In this document: positions 1 through 10,559 of the stretch, piece by piece
Layout: every line of letters starts with the position of its first letter
How positions within the stretch are numbered: the first letter of the stretch is position 1
Assembly (NCBI GenBank): GCA_001643675.2
Contig: LSRY02000026.1
Location: 186,001 to 250,000, forward strand
Origin: Monocercomonoides exilis
Lineage: Eukaryota > Preaxostyla > Oxymonadida > Polymastigidae
DNA length: 64,000 bases
Reading direction: 5' to 3'
The notes under the pieces: model-generated
Seen by the model: only the letters and a program-made list of their open reading frames with translations
Databases searched by the model: none
What the model was told of the DNA's origin: nothing
Position numbers and translations under genes: made by a program

Positions 1-445
1 TGATGAATAACTTGTTTGTTATTTTAATTACGAATACCGAAAAAATATTTAAAAAAAAAGAAAGAGATTCATTAACAGCAGTTTATCAGCTGAACGCCTC
101 TTCATTCTGCAGCTATATCAGCTGAGCATCAAATCTGTGCTTTATGATGTTCCCTCTTTGGAGCAGCTTCGAAATCGATGTTGTTGGATGCACCTTACAA
201 AAACTTGACACAGAGTGATGCAAAAAGGGAGGATCGATATCTTTTGAGAAGAAAGAATAAGATGGACAGCTGAAGATGAGGAATGAAAGAGCAACGAACA
301 GTATCTACGGAAGCTCTGAATGATGCGACGGAGAAATCAATTAGATGTGTGTTTCTGACAATAATTATAGACATTCCTTGACAGTAAAAAGTGTTTTAAC
401 AAACAAAGAATACAAAAGAAGAAAAATGTTTATTTCAGCGAATGA
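1..445. other. No supported gene
   Basis: AT-rich sequence with scattered stops in all frames under both the standard and the TAR=Gln code. It may hold decayed upstream exons of the surface-protein gene that becomes open at 446, but I cannot connect them. Confidence 0.4.
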
Positions 446-550
446 TCTGGGATATGGTGTGAATTTTTATTTGTTTGCGTTTGTTTGACTTTCAAAGGAA
501 AAGGAGGGTTTTTGCATCAAAGCTATCGCAATTCGATAGATGCATTTTTT
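446..550 (+). pseudogene. Surface beta-helix protein, 5' part split by the Merlin insertion
   Basis: An open frame starts after a TGA at 443-445 and reads into residues GKGGFLHQSYRNSIDAFF, where it meets the transposon end at 551. The frame resumes exactly at 8387: if the element and one 8-bp duplication are left out, IDAFF continues into LTDLVYSDNEVYDK. The downstream part has the hallmarks of the oxymonad-type surface family. This flank is therefore the 5' side of the disrupted gene. The true start lies before the window or in unrecognised exons upstream. What is seen is frame continuity; gene identity is inferred from the downstream half. Confidence 0.6.
543..550 (+). repeat. Target site duplication, left copy (CATTTTTT)
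   Basis: The 8-bp CATTTTTT directly precedes the GGCATAGGTC terminus of the transposon and recurs at 8387-8394 directly after GACCTATGCC. An 8-bp duplication is what the Merlin/IS1595 superfamily produces. The run of T makes a chance match easier, but the C and A also match. Confidence 0.75.
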
Positions 551-715
551 GGCATAGGTCTAAATTGTACCAGTTGCGAATTTCACTGTTTTCAACATAA
601 TTTTGCAATATTATTGATTGTTATAATTTATTATCTCTGTTTTATCTCAAAAATTCAAAAAACAATAGTATTAAATTCTAAAATAAAAAATACAAAAATT
701 TTGATCGATAACCCA
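551..715 (+). repeat. Terminal inverted repeat, left arm
   Basis: It begins GGCATAGGTC and ends GATCGATAACCCA. The reverse complement is found at 8222-8386 with no mismatch that I can see across 165 bp. Beyond the inner end the two arms diverge at once. Confidence 0.9.
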
Positions 716-1268
716 TAAATTAAAAATTATTGTGATCATACCCATTTTAAAGAAGACAAAATATTTTATTTCAAATTTTTTCATTGATGTGATCGTTTTC
801 ACTAATCAAACCTTCTGAGAATGTGTTTTATATATGTTCTAACGTGTGTATTGTTCTTTTTTTCCTTTTGTTTTTATGGAATTGAAGTTTAGAATAAAGC
901 TAAACAAATATCCAGCGATTACAATATACATAAATTTTGAAATCAGATCAAAGCAAATAGATGAGTTACATTTTGCCACTCGCTCATACAAAATAGCTGG
1001 AAAAATGGAGAGCTTCATTTTTATCGATTTGTGAAATGATGAGTTATTAAGCCATCAGCATGTTTCACCTAGCATCATGAATTATTGGAATAAAACTTCA
1101 TTCGATTTATAACTTCTACGCGAATATTGATGTTCTAAGAATTATGCATTTATTACAACCTTAATCATCAGAACAAGAGACTGGAATGATAAAAAGATAA
1201 ACAACAGATTTTAGAGGCGTATCATTGTAAATTCTTGAACAAAGAATAAATTGGCAGGAAGTCATTGA
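716..1268. other. Gap inside the transposon, no supported gene
   Basis: AT-rich leader between the left inverted repeat and the cargo gene. A frame at 846-1034 is open but has no family features. It may contain the promoter or a first exon of the cargo gene, since that gene lacks a visible signal peptide at 1269. Confidence 0.4.
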
Positions 1269-4200
1269 TTGGAGTGGATCTCTTTTGAACAAAAGCTTAT
1301 TGAAATAACTACGAGAGCTTCTTCAGAAAATGAGATATCGTTTTCAATGTGTGTGGTGCAGCTGTCACTGTTGTCGATGGTTGATGTCAAGATCAAAAAT
1401 TTGAATGTTACAAAATCATTGTTCTCTGAGCCGAATCAATCTCTTTCTTCTTCTTCTTCTTCTTCATTGTCGTCATCTGCACTGTATCTGACAGCCACAG
1501 CATCAGGAGATAGCGTGCTGGCAAATGTGAAAGTGACGAATGTGAAGTTGACAGAAGGAGATGGGGTGGTTGTGGCAAAGAGTGTGGCAGAAGGGGAGAC
1601 ATTTGTGGTCAAGAATGTGACAATCGAGGATTGTGAGTGCCAGGCTGGAAGTGGTGGTGGGATCAAGGTCGAGTTGGAATCATCAAGCAAGCTGCGGGTG
1701 GGGACTTCATCAGCTCCAGGAAGTGAAACAACAAAATTCAACAGATGCAATTGCAGTGGAAATGGTGGCGGGATAATGTTGCATCTGGAAGATGGCTCGC
1801 ACGACTTCTTGATCTTGTCTATGGACTTTACAGGCTGCACATCTTCATTGGAAGGGAAATTTCTGTTTGTGAATGGGAAAGATTCTAAGAAACGGTGCAT
1901 CTCCTCTTCAAAGTTTGATGTTCCGCGAAACACATCAGCATTCAACGAGCTGGAGGGATTCGATCGGAGTGATGAAGATATGAAGAAATTCCCGCTGAAT
2001 GTGTTTCTGGACTCACATACTGGTGCATCACATGTGGGCAAAAAGAAAGATGGTGTTCTGGGGAGATACGACTCGTGGTTCTGTGGATTTGATTATTATC
2101 CGTGTTCCACCATCACCCACACTGCGCAGGCGCGATTTTCAGGGGGAAATAAAAATATAGAGTTAGATCCAGAATTCGTGCTTGCTGAAAAGGTTGCCAT
2201 GGCCGATTCCTTTGAATGGGAGATTTCATGTGCCACAAAAGGGACGTCAATCGAAGTGAAGGTGCCAGCCACTTTTGAATCTGCAGAATTCTTGATCGAT
2301 GTGCAAAGCAGATATTCGATTGAAAAGATCAAATTTAGCATTCCATCTGCTTTATCCAGTATTTATGCGATGATTTCGGCGCACTCGCCATCGTTCAATA
2401 TTACAGACTGCTCGGTTGCTCGTTCGCCAGACAGTATTGTTAGCCAATCGATTGGATATAGTATTGTAAATGAGTTTGCGGGGAAACTGAGAATGGAGCA
2501 GTTTTAAATCAGAGAAGGACTGACATTTGATGGGCATTCGTTTGTTGAGTTTGTGGCAGGGGTGAGCGTTGTGTATTTCAAAGGATGCAACATAGCAAAC
2601 GTTAGAAAGATTAACGGAGACGGGGGGCTGATAAAAGGAGCAGTTGGAACACAGTATGGGGAAGGAGAGGGAAAGGTTGGGATTGTTGTGATTGAAACGT
2701 GAACTGTAATAAACTGCAACTACCAAGGGAAACCAGAAGAGATTGGAAAAGGAGGAGGAATATGCGTGAGCTTAGATGGAGACGGAAGTGTTGTTGTGAA
2801 TGGGACGAGCACAATCGATTCATGCGAGGCGAAGAACAATGGAGGAGGAGGAGCCAAAGGAAGAGGCGGAGGAATGATGCTGACAATGGCAAGTCCGAAC
2901 TGCAAGATGGAAATTGCCGAAAATGTTCAGTTTTCATCGACACATTCATCGCTGAACGATGCACAATATGGGAAGGATGTGTTTGTGAGCTGTGGGAGTG
3001 GTGTGTTTTTGGACTCAAAAATAGATGCAACAACATTTGGGTTTTTTGATTCAAGCGAAATACCAACAGATGTGCTGAAGTTGTGCGGGAGATAGGATGG
3101 GAACGGAGAGAAAGTGATTCCGTTGTTTGTGTATTTGTTCACCATCGCATCAAAGTTGACAGTCGATGGGAAAGGAGAGGCGACATTGGATCACGATCAC
3201 TGCCGATTCGAGAAGTTCAGGTGAAAATCGATTAATTGTTGCTTTACCAACAGAGTTGACGACGGGTTGCAGATAGTTGAGCTTTGTTCTGAGTCAGCAA
3301 TACAAAGTGAAATGAAAGTTGCTTCATATGATGTGATTTTGATTGGATAAGCAGCAATATAGGGAGAGAATATGAAAGTTTAGGTGAAGAACAGTGGAGA
3401 TACAAAGTAAATTTTCCTTGTTTAGTGCGCAAAATCATTTGAAATAACTAATTTGGCATTTGAAATGAACAAAGTTGCCAATGGAAGGAGGTCTGCATTT
3501 ATCTATTTCACGTCAACACTCACGATCACAAGCTGTTCCGTCTCGTTTGCAGACGATGGATCAGCCAGCGAAAAGATTGCATGCAACATACTGAACATTG
3601 ATGGACGAACTCTGACCGTCGATGGATTTGTGATGGAAAAAACAGTAACAATGAATAAGGTGTCGCCAATAACAATTTCAAATGGAGTGAAGCTGGAGAT
3701 AAAGAACAGCAGAGTGAGTGGAGTGACGGTGGAAGGTGGGAGCGGAGGAAGAGGATGCATTGGTGCTGCGATAAAAGCAGAAGGAAGCGCAGTTGTGAAT
3801 AACTGCAATATTTCAACAATATGCACGGGTGGAGGTGTGATGAAAGGAGGAGGAATGATGATTTCGGCTGAGAACGGAGGAAGTTTGGAGATTAAAAGCG
3901 TAGCATTCACGGAATGCCAGGTGCCAACAGAGGACAACTTGCAGAAAGGAAGAGGAGTTGGAGGAGGGATATTTGTTCGATTGGGAGATATAATGGGAAC
4001 ATTTGTGCTTGAAGGAGTGACATTCAGCAGGTGCAATGCATGGAAAGGGAAGAAAGTATTTATATCGGGAAATGAGCTGGACGAGGTTATTTCGAACGAA
4101 CAACTGAAATGGGGATTGAGTGCAAGTGAAGAGAAGTCATTGGATGAGCTGTGTGGATGGGAGAGAGCAAGCACAAGGGAAAATGGATATGTGATTCCAT

Positions 4201-6421
4201 TGGTTGTGTATTTGTGGGCAAACTGGAGCGGGAATGAGTTTGTTTCGAAAGAGAAAGGAGGAGACTTCAGTGGGTGTGGGTATTCAGAAGCACCATGCTC
4301 ATCAATTGATTACTTGATATTGCTGAGATATGAACCACTTGGAGAAGGAGAATCACGCATCAAGATTGTTGGATCAGGGTTGCTGAGCCATACCATATCA
4401 TTTTCTCCTTCATTGCCACCAGCTTCACAAGATTCAGAGTTGCCAAAAGTTATGATTAAAGCAACGGAGAAAGGAACTGGTGTGACGGTTACTGATGAAG
4501 ATGAGAATGATCCGAATGATTCAATGATATCATCAAATGTTAATTTGTCACTTGTGAACATGTCATTCACAAAACTAGTCGCGAAAACTAATCATGCAGT
4601 ATTCATTGAATCAAAGAAACAAATGCATTCTTGACAGTCACGGATTGTTCATTTGGATAATTGACAGGGCTGACAGAGGTATTTGGATATCGTGTGATGA
4701 GAGTGAATGGAGGGAGCGCTCTGATTGAGAAATGCTCCTTGAGTTTGATTTCTGAGTTGAAAGGATTCATTGCTTTCAGCCCAAGTGCAGGTGAGGTGAC
4801 TGTTCAGAATGTGAACATTTCATTTGCAGATGTGACAGAAAGAAGCCTGATTTCGATATTTGAGGAAGAATTGGCAAATGAAGTGGGCATTTTATCAGGA
4901 TTGAATGTGATAGAAAACAGTCATCCAAAAAACAGCATGCCATCGCTGAAAGTTAATGGCTGTTCATTTACCAATATCACGAATGAAGGAAATAGGGCAA
5001 GTGTTGTTGATGTGGGATCATTTGAGGATGGAGTGGAGTGTGTGATGGATGAGTGTTCGATGTCGAGTTGCAAGAGTGGTTTGAGTGATGAAGGAGTCGG
5101 GATGAGAGTGGTGCTGAAGAGTGGGGAGTCGGTGTTGAAAGTGAATGGGAGCACGTATTCGACATGCAGATGCTCGAGTGAGACAGGGTGTGGAGGAGGG
5201 CTGTTTATTGATGGGTCAGACCCACATGCGAATTATGGAAATGAGAGTCAGATTCCGCCTCTGAATTTCAAGATTGTGAACATCCTGTTTGTGATGATTG
5301 AGGCACATGTGGGGAAAGACGTGTTTGTCAGATGTCACTCGATTGCTCATCAGATCAACGAAATACTGTTTGCACTGAACTACAATCAGGAGTCACTGAA
5401 CTCGAACAACTCGATCTGTGGGAGGGATGGTTGGAGCGAGGGAGATGTTGATCTGATTCCGCTGATCACATTCTATTATTCAGCACAGGTGTTTGTGAGT
5501 GGGAGAGGGAGTGATGGGAGGGGATGTGGGGCACAGAGCAATCCGTGTGTGAGCATCGACTGTGGGGTTGAGCACATCGAGGAAGGGGTGATGAATGGGA
5601 TTCTGATTTATGGGGAAGGGTTTGTGAGGAAGGAGTGTGTGATTGGAGACCTGGTTGTGAACTCATGGAAAAAGACACAGGGGATTGTTTGGTTGAACTG
5701 CAAGATTGAAAAATTAGCTGAGAAGGACTGTGTGATGGAGTTTGTGAATGAATGTTCAGTGGAGAGGTGCTCATTCCAGTTTGAAGATGGATTTGAGTTG
5801 ACTCACAATTGTCTCATAAAAGTGAAGAATGGTTCAATGGAGATCCAAAAATGTGAATTCTTCTCTTCTTCAACAACAACAGCTGAGGCCTTGAAGTTGA
5901 ACAGTTCAATTGTGAGTGTGGAAAGTGGAGAGCTGAAGATATCGGAGACAACATTCAGGGATATTCATTCAACAAGATCAGTGCTTTCATTTTATGAAGA
6001 ATCGAATGTGACAATTGTTGAAACAAGAATATCGAATATCGAATGTGAGGGAGATGTTGTGAGCATTGGAGGGAAAGCGAAAGTGGAGATGAAAGAGATG
6101 AAAGTTGAGAATGTGACTGTGATATCAAAGGGGTGTGTGATTGGGATAGATAATGCTGAACAAGAGGTGAGTGTGTTGAACAGCTCGTTTGGAAAATGTA
6201 TGAATTCTGTTGATAAGGGAAGCATGATGCAGATTAGAAGATCCAATGATGTGGGGATTTGGAATTGTGCAAAGGATGGAGAAAAAGAAGCAGAAACAGT
6301 CAATGAAAAAGTTGAAAGAAAAAAAGGATTGTACAAATGGAATTGGTTATAGCCTAATGTTGAGAAGAGCATTGTTCGAATTAATGAATTGTATCATAAA
6401 ATGGGTTTTCATTATTAATGA
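1269..6421 (+). pseudogene. Transposon-borne surface beta-helix protein (cargo)
   Basis: A very long Gly/Ser/Thr-rich protein of the oxymonad-type surface family. Short beta-strand units alternate with GGG turns, for example GSGGGIKVEL near 1660, GKGGGICVSL near 2755 and GVGGGIFVRL near 3960. It has recurring GKDVFV motifs and IPL-VYLW blocks. Reading TAA/TAG as Gln joins the open frames at 2505, 3093, 3349-3425 (five TAR codons in a row of good protein), 4658 and 6350, and carries the gene to a TGA at 6419-6421. A 33-nt GT-AG intron at 3221-3253 removes one TGA. A second TGA at 2700-2702 and a one-base shift near 4615 remain, so this copy is probably broken. No signal peptide or membrane anchor is visible. 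The role is presumably cell-surface adhesion or symbiont contact, by inference only. Confidence 0.65.
3221..3253 (+). other. Predicted 33-nt intron with in-frame TGA
   Basis: It starts GTGAAAATC and ends ACCAACAG. Its length is a multiple of three, and it removes a TGA at 3222-3224. The flanking frame then reads EKFR then VDDGLQIVELC without a break. The size matches the predicted intron at 60691-60723. Confidence 0.5.
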
Positions 6422-6577
6422 GAGATTCTTAACGTTGAATGCAAATTCCTCCAAATAAAAGTATATTGATTCCTTCTCAATAGAAATATGTTGATAAGTT
6501 TATTTGAATGATATGAAATAAAAAATGTTTATTGAATACGTTGATGTGAATATGAATACAAATATGACTGAAATAAA

Positions 6578-8165
6578 TCAATTGGACGAACTTGTTATTG
6601 AAAGCTACAACAAGATTGGTTTGGTAACAGAACCAGCTGTATTTGTTTTCATTTTGCTTCTAAGTAACCTGGAGTGAAACTGATCTTCCAGGTTCTTCAG
6701 TCTTCTTTCACATTTTTTGTTGAATGTTTTCATTTTCTGATTGATGTAAAATTCTGTGTTTTCATGAAGGGTTTCACTTCCTTTGCTAATAATTTCCATT
6801 TGTTGTTTGAATGTTGTTGTTTTTCGCTTTCGTTTTTTCCTTTCTTCAAAAAAACCATATATGTCTGATAATATTTTTTCATCTCTCTGATCAATGTCTG
6901 TTTCTCTATCTTTTACACCACCTTCACCACCTTCACCACCTTCACCACCTTCACCATCTTCTTCACCATCTTCTTCAACGTTATCAACTACTTCGTTTGA
7001 TATTACGTTTTCTATTTCATTTATGTTTGTTGTTGAATCTCTTTTCTGAATATTTTTTGTTCTTTTTCTTTTCTTTTTCTTTGGCAACGCATCAAAATCA
7101 TCTTCATTGAAGAATGCATACTCTTCTTTTGATTCATGTTCGTTTCTTTTTTTTTCGTATATTTCGTTCATTTTCTGTTTTTCTTTTTTTAACGTTTCAT
7201 TTATTTCTTTTTCACAGTCTTCAAATGTTATGAAGAAGTCTTTTAATTCTTCAACGCTGATTTTAGAAACGTCGTGCGAAAATTGTTTCAGTTTCTTTCC
7301 ATTGTTAAATCTGTGAATGTATTCGTAAATATATTCCTTTTTTTTCGTGAATGACCTTCCTCTTTTTGGAATCCACAGTTTATTGTGCAACCACATGGAT
7401 TATACAGTTTGTAAAAAAAAACATATTTGTTTTCTGGTTTGATAAATTTTTTTGATGATTGACGATTTCAAGTTCACATCATTCTTTTCATATTATTATT
7501 GCATTATAACCGAATGTCCAATAATAGCGTGGCTGATATGACAATATCGGAATAAATTATTCTCATTGATGTTTCTTCTGTTCTGCCTGAAAGAAATTCA
7601 GTTTTCATTTTTCTTTCATTTGTTTCATTTTTCCGTTCTATCGCACATCTCATCCATCACTTTTCTCTTCATTCACTCTTCCTTTTCCATTTTTTCTTTT
7701 TAAAAACAAACGTTTCATCCATTTCAACAATTTTGTTCATTCAAAAATTTTTTCTTTTTTATTCATTTCAATAAAAGCACATATTCTTCTCATTTGTTCA
7801 TTGAAACATATGACAGTTTGTTTTGATGTCATTGTTTCTTCAACCGTTTCATCAGGAAAGTGTTTGCTCCAAAAATGATACAGCAAACACATTATGGTGA
7901 ATGGTGATAATTTTCTTCCACAAAAAATTGTTTCGTTCGTCCAATATTCTTCTAATCCGCATTTCATACATCTATAGGAGTAATTCTTTTTCACTTTTCT
8001 CCATTATTTCAAAATCATTTCATTTTTGCACACTCTGCATCTTACCTTTTCTTTCAAAATCCCAAATGATTTGAATATCTCTAATGCTTTCTCATCACTT
8101 CCCGCTGAATCGATTAAAAATTTTGTGAAAGATGGTAATTCAATATCTGTTGTTTCAACGCTCAT
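6578..8165 (-). pseudogene. Merlin/IS1595-type transposase, degraded
   Basis: The start is the ATG at 8163-8165. The N-terminus has a zinc ribbon, CRVCKNEM then YRCMKCGLEE, that is intact only if the TAA at 8004-8006 is Gln. Next comes an HTH-like stretch around LSPFTIMCLLYHFW. A frameshift near 7735 leads to KIVEMDETFVFKKK, matching the first catalytic Asp block (EMDET) of IS1595-type transposases. Another frame gives VNHQKNLSNQKT, like the VNHS..FV block. The C-terminal frame (6605-7396) begins near YIYEYIHRFNN and ends in an acidic, GGE-repeat and Lys-rich tail. A terminal TAG at 6605 reads as Gln and extends the tail to a TGA at 6578. At least three frame breaks make it inactive. Motif assignment is by eye, not by alignment. 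Confidence 0.65.
6914..6966. repeat. 9-bp tandem repeat coding Gly-Gly-Glu
   Basis: About four copies of TTCACCACC on the plus strand. On the minus strand they encode the (GGE)n stretch in the acidic tail of the Merlin transposase remnant. Confidence 0.7.
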
Positions 8166-8221
8166 CAAAGTGTCTTCAAATTATTTTATTAATTTGAATT
8201 TCGAATTTTAATAATTTATTG

Positions 8222-8386
8222 TGGGTTATCGATCAAAATTTTTGTATTTTTTATTTTAGAATTTAATACTATTGTTTTTTGAATTTTTGAGATAAAACAG
8301 AGATAATAAATTATAACAATCAATAATATTGCAAAATTATGTTGAAAACAGTGAAATTCGCAACTGGTACAATTTAGACCTATGCC
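8222..8386 (-). repeat. Terminal inverted repeat, right arm
   Basis: The mirror image of 551-715, ending GACCTATGCC at 8386. Part of it happens to be open on the plus strand (8329-8386) and could be mistaken for the start of the surface-protein exon that follows. Confidence 0.9.
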
Positions 8387-8394
8387 CATTTTTT
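8387..8394 (+). repeat. Target site duplication, right copy (CATTTTTT)
   Basis: It directly follows the right inverted repeat and matches 543-550. The host reading frame re-enters here. Confidence 0.75.
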
Positions 8395-9366
8395 TTGACT
8401 GATTTGGTGTATTCTGACAATGAAGTATATGATAAAAACAACATGTTTATACCGAGCACTGATTTGAATTCTTCAGTTGTCATTGTAAGGTTAACGTTTG
8501 ATTGGACTGAATGGAAAAGTCCAAATGCTTTCTTTGGGGCAGACGAAGAAAACGAGGGTTCAATTGATTTGGTGCCATTTATTGTGTTCTACAAGTCAGA
8601 GCGGATATTTGTGTCTGGAGAGAAAGGGAAGAACGAAAAGGACTGTGGGCGAAGGGAAGACCCGTGTGAGACGCTGAGCGAGGCTGTGCGGCATCTGAAC
8701 GACGAGCCGTACCAGAACGTGCTGGTGGTGAAGAAGGCAGCTGTTTCAGCAGAGACAGCCATTTCATCAGCGACAGTGCAGATAGTAGGAGGCAGCCCAG
8801 CTGTTTTTGAGTTCAACTGCGAAATCGCTCAGACGGATGGAAGTGCCGATTGTGTGGTGTCTTCGTCTGAGGAGTGCAGCATTTTGGGGATGCACATCGT
8901 CTTCTACCCCAGCTTCGCTTCGGTGCATCGCTCTGTCTTTGGAGTGAGGAGATGAAATCTGATGCTGGGCGACTGCACAATCACGTCAGAAGAGCCGGCG
9001 TAGCTGGCAAATACTGTAATTTGTGTTGAGAGTCATTGTTTGTGTTTGAGCAATGTTTTGTTCTCGGCCATCCGCTTGCAGGCATCAAAACAGCAGCTAT
9101 CAGCAGTTGTATTTTGATCAAAGCAATCTGGACAGTCTTCTTTTGCTTTCTCTTTATTTGTGCCAAAAGTTGACCATTCATTCGTCGAGGCTTTCTCAGA
9201 CTGTGCTGTAATGTGGCCGGATGCATACTTCAAAAAAATTATCACTTCTGATTTTGAAAAAAAATCCCTTCAATCTGCCTATATCATCATCACACAGTAG
9301 AACTTTCTTTTTCAGCCAGAAGAATCGGAGTATAACAAGAAAGCATTCGAAGCATCAGTGACTTGA
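8387..9366 (+). pseudogene. Surface beta-helix protein, 3' part beyond the Merlin insertion
   Basis: It continues the gene opened at 446-550. Family features in order are a KNNMFIP block, IDLVPFIVFY, then IFVSGEKGKNEKDCGR with the CG...PC motif (DCGRREDPCETL). It continues through LMLGDCTITSEE to a TGA at 9364-9366. TAG at 9001 and at 9298 read as Gln. Two in-frame TGA codons (8953-8955 and one near 9108) interrupt otherwise good protein, so the gene may have been decaying independently of the insertion, or before it. No membrane anchor is seen at the end, so it is also truncated. Confidence 0.65.
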
Positions 9367-10559
9367 ACACTTTATTTTCCAGGATTTCTAAAGACAAATA
9401 TTGCAATGCATTCAATTCAAAATTACCGGTCAACTGTACAGATATTTCGTTAAATTAGTTTTCAAAAGAAAGCTTTTAAATAATGCAATTAGTGTACTCA
9501 TTTTTGGATTAGAAATTTATCAAATTGATTAAAAAACACAAAGTTATTTCATAATCTTTGCAGTTGCATTTAAAATTGATGAAGCTACAGTTAGTGAAAC
9601 AGCATTAAGCACATAATAATTAACCAATAAGATTTTATTTGTGAGAATGAGAAGATGAAGTTCCAAACCTTAAAAAATGAGACAAAACAAAATCAAAGAA
9701 AGTTAGAAAATTTTTATGGGACAGATAAAAATAAGAAATAGAAAGATTATAACAAAGCATTTTCGACAGAAATAGCAAATTTTAAATTAATTATAGAAGC
9801 ATTTTCTTCCGTGCACGATGAAAGAAATATTTTTAATGGATGGTCCATATACTTGGAACTTGCCAATATGATTATTGTTACAGAAATCTTCTTATAGAAA
9901 TGAGAATGAGAGAAGGGAATAGCATTGGCTGTTTTCATTTATTGAGAAAATATTATTAGGGGAGAGCTTATAAAATGAAGAAATCAAAAATAAAAAAAAT
10001 CCGAAGATATAATTGATTAGTTCTTTGATTAAACAAACGAAATATCATTAGCTAATACTGTTAAAAAAAGAAATTTTGATGAATGAGATTTCAAAGTCAA
10101 AACCTAAGTGATATTAATTAATTGCTCCTTTTTCCACTTTAAACCCTAATTTCGAAACTCAAATGCTTTAAAACACATTTATTATTATAATTTTGTTATT
10201 CCTATCAAAAAGAAATCCAAAAATTTGAATATTTTTGGGTGTCGATCTAATCGACTAATACCATTTTAATTTATTTTTTTATTTTAATTTATTTTTCTTT
10301 TTTTATTTTTCTTTTTTTAAGGAGTGAATGATTATTTTTGTATGAGTATTAATTTTTTGAACTTTATTTGTTTTTTTTATTTTTGAATTTATCAAAAATT
10401 GATTTTTTCTCGTATCCCATAAATTTATTTCAGTTATATTTTTCGAATGAATTGTTCTTTAATAAGATTTGTTATGCATGGATTGTGCGATAATGTGGAT
10501 TTCACTCTTGTACATTTATTTTACAAAAACATATATATGCTATTTATCGCTTCAACAGT
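9367..10559. other. Intergenic, AT-rich
   Basis: No coding frame that I trust. T-rich runs around 10260-10320. I see no repeat pair or RNA gene. Confidence 0.5.

Larger units (their letters stand above)
551..8386. mobile_element. Merlin/IS1595-like DNA transposon carrying a surface-protein gene
   Basis: A 7836-bp element bounded by 165-bp terminal inverted repeats (551-715 and 8222-8386) that look identical by eye. It is flanked by 8-bp direct repeats CATTTTTT. Inside, the minus strand encodes a degraded IS1595/Merlin-type transposase starting about 57 nt from the right repeat. The plus strand encodes a roughly 1700-residue beta-helix surface protein that occupies two thirds of the element. 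Known Merlin elements are much smaller and carry only a transposase, so the surface gene looks like cargo. An older nested insertion that was later co-mobilised is an alternative. Both internal genes carry frameshifts, yet the ends have not diverged. This fits recent movement by transposase supplied from elsewhere. Superfamily assignment rests on the zinc-ribbon, the DET and VNH motifs, and the duplication size. Confidence 0.75.

Noticed and set aside
485-718. 77-residue open frame running from host flank into the left inverted repeat
   Set aside because: It crosses the element border at 551. Only the part before 551 belongs to the surface-protein gene.
1436-2041. Long minus-strand ORF antisense to the cargo gene, and similar antisense ORFs over other surface genes (e.g. 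3503-4174, 11990-12738, 40708-41166)
   Set aside because: They mirror the codon bias of the Gly/Ser-rich sense gene and show no protein features of their own.
3221-3253. Nonsense TGA at 3222 as proof of decay
   Set aside because: A well-formed 33-nt GT-AG intron covers it and keeps the frame.
8329-8386. Start of the 208-residue ORF as a genuine N-terminus
   Set aside because: These codons lie in the right inverted repeat. The host coding sequence re-enters at 8387.
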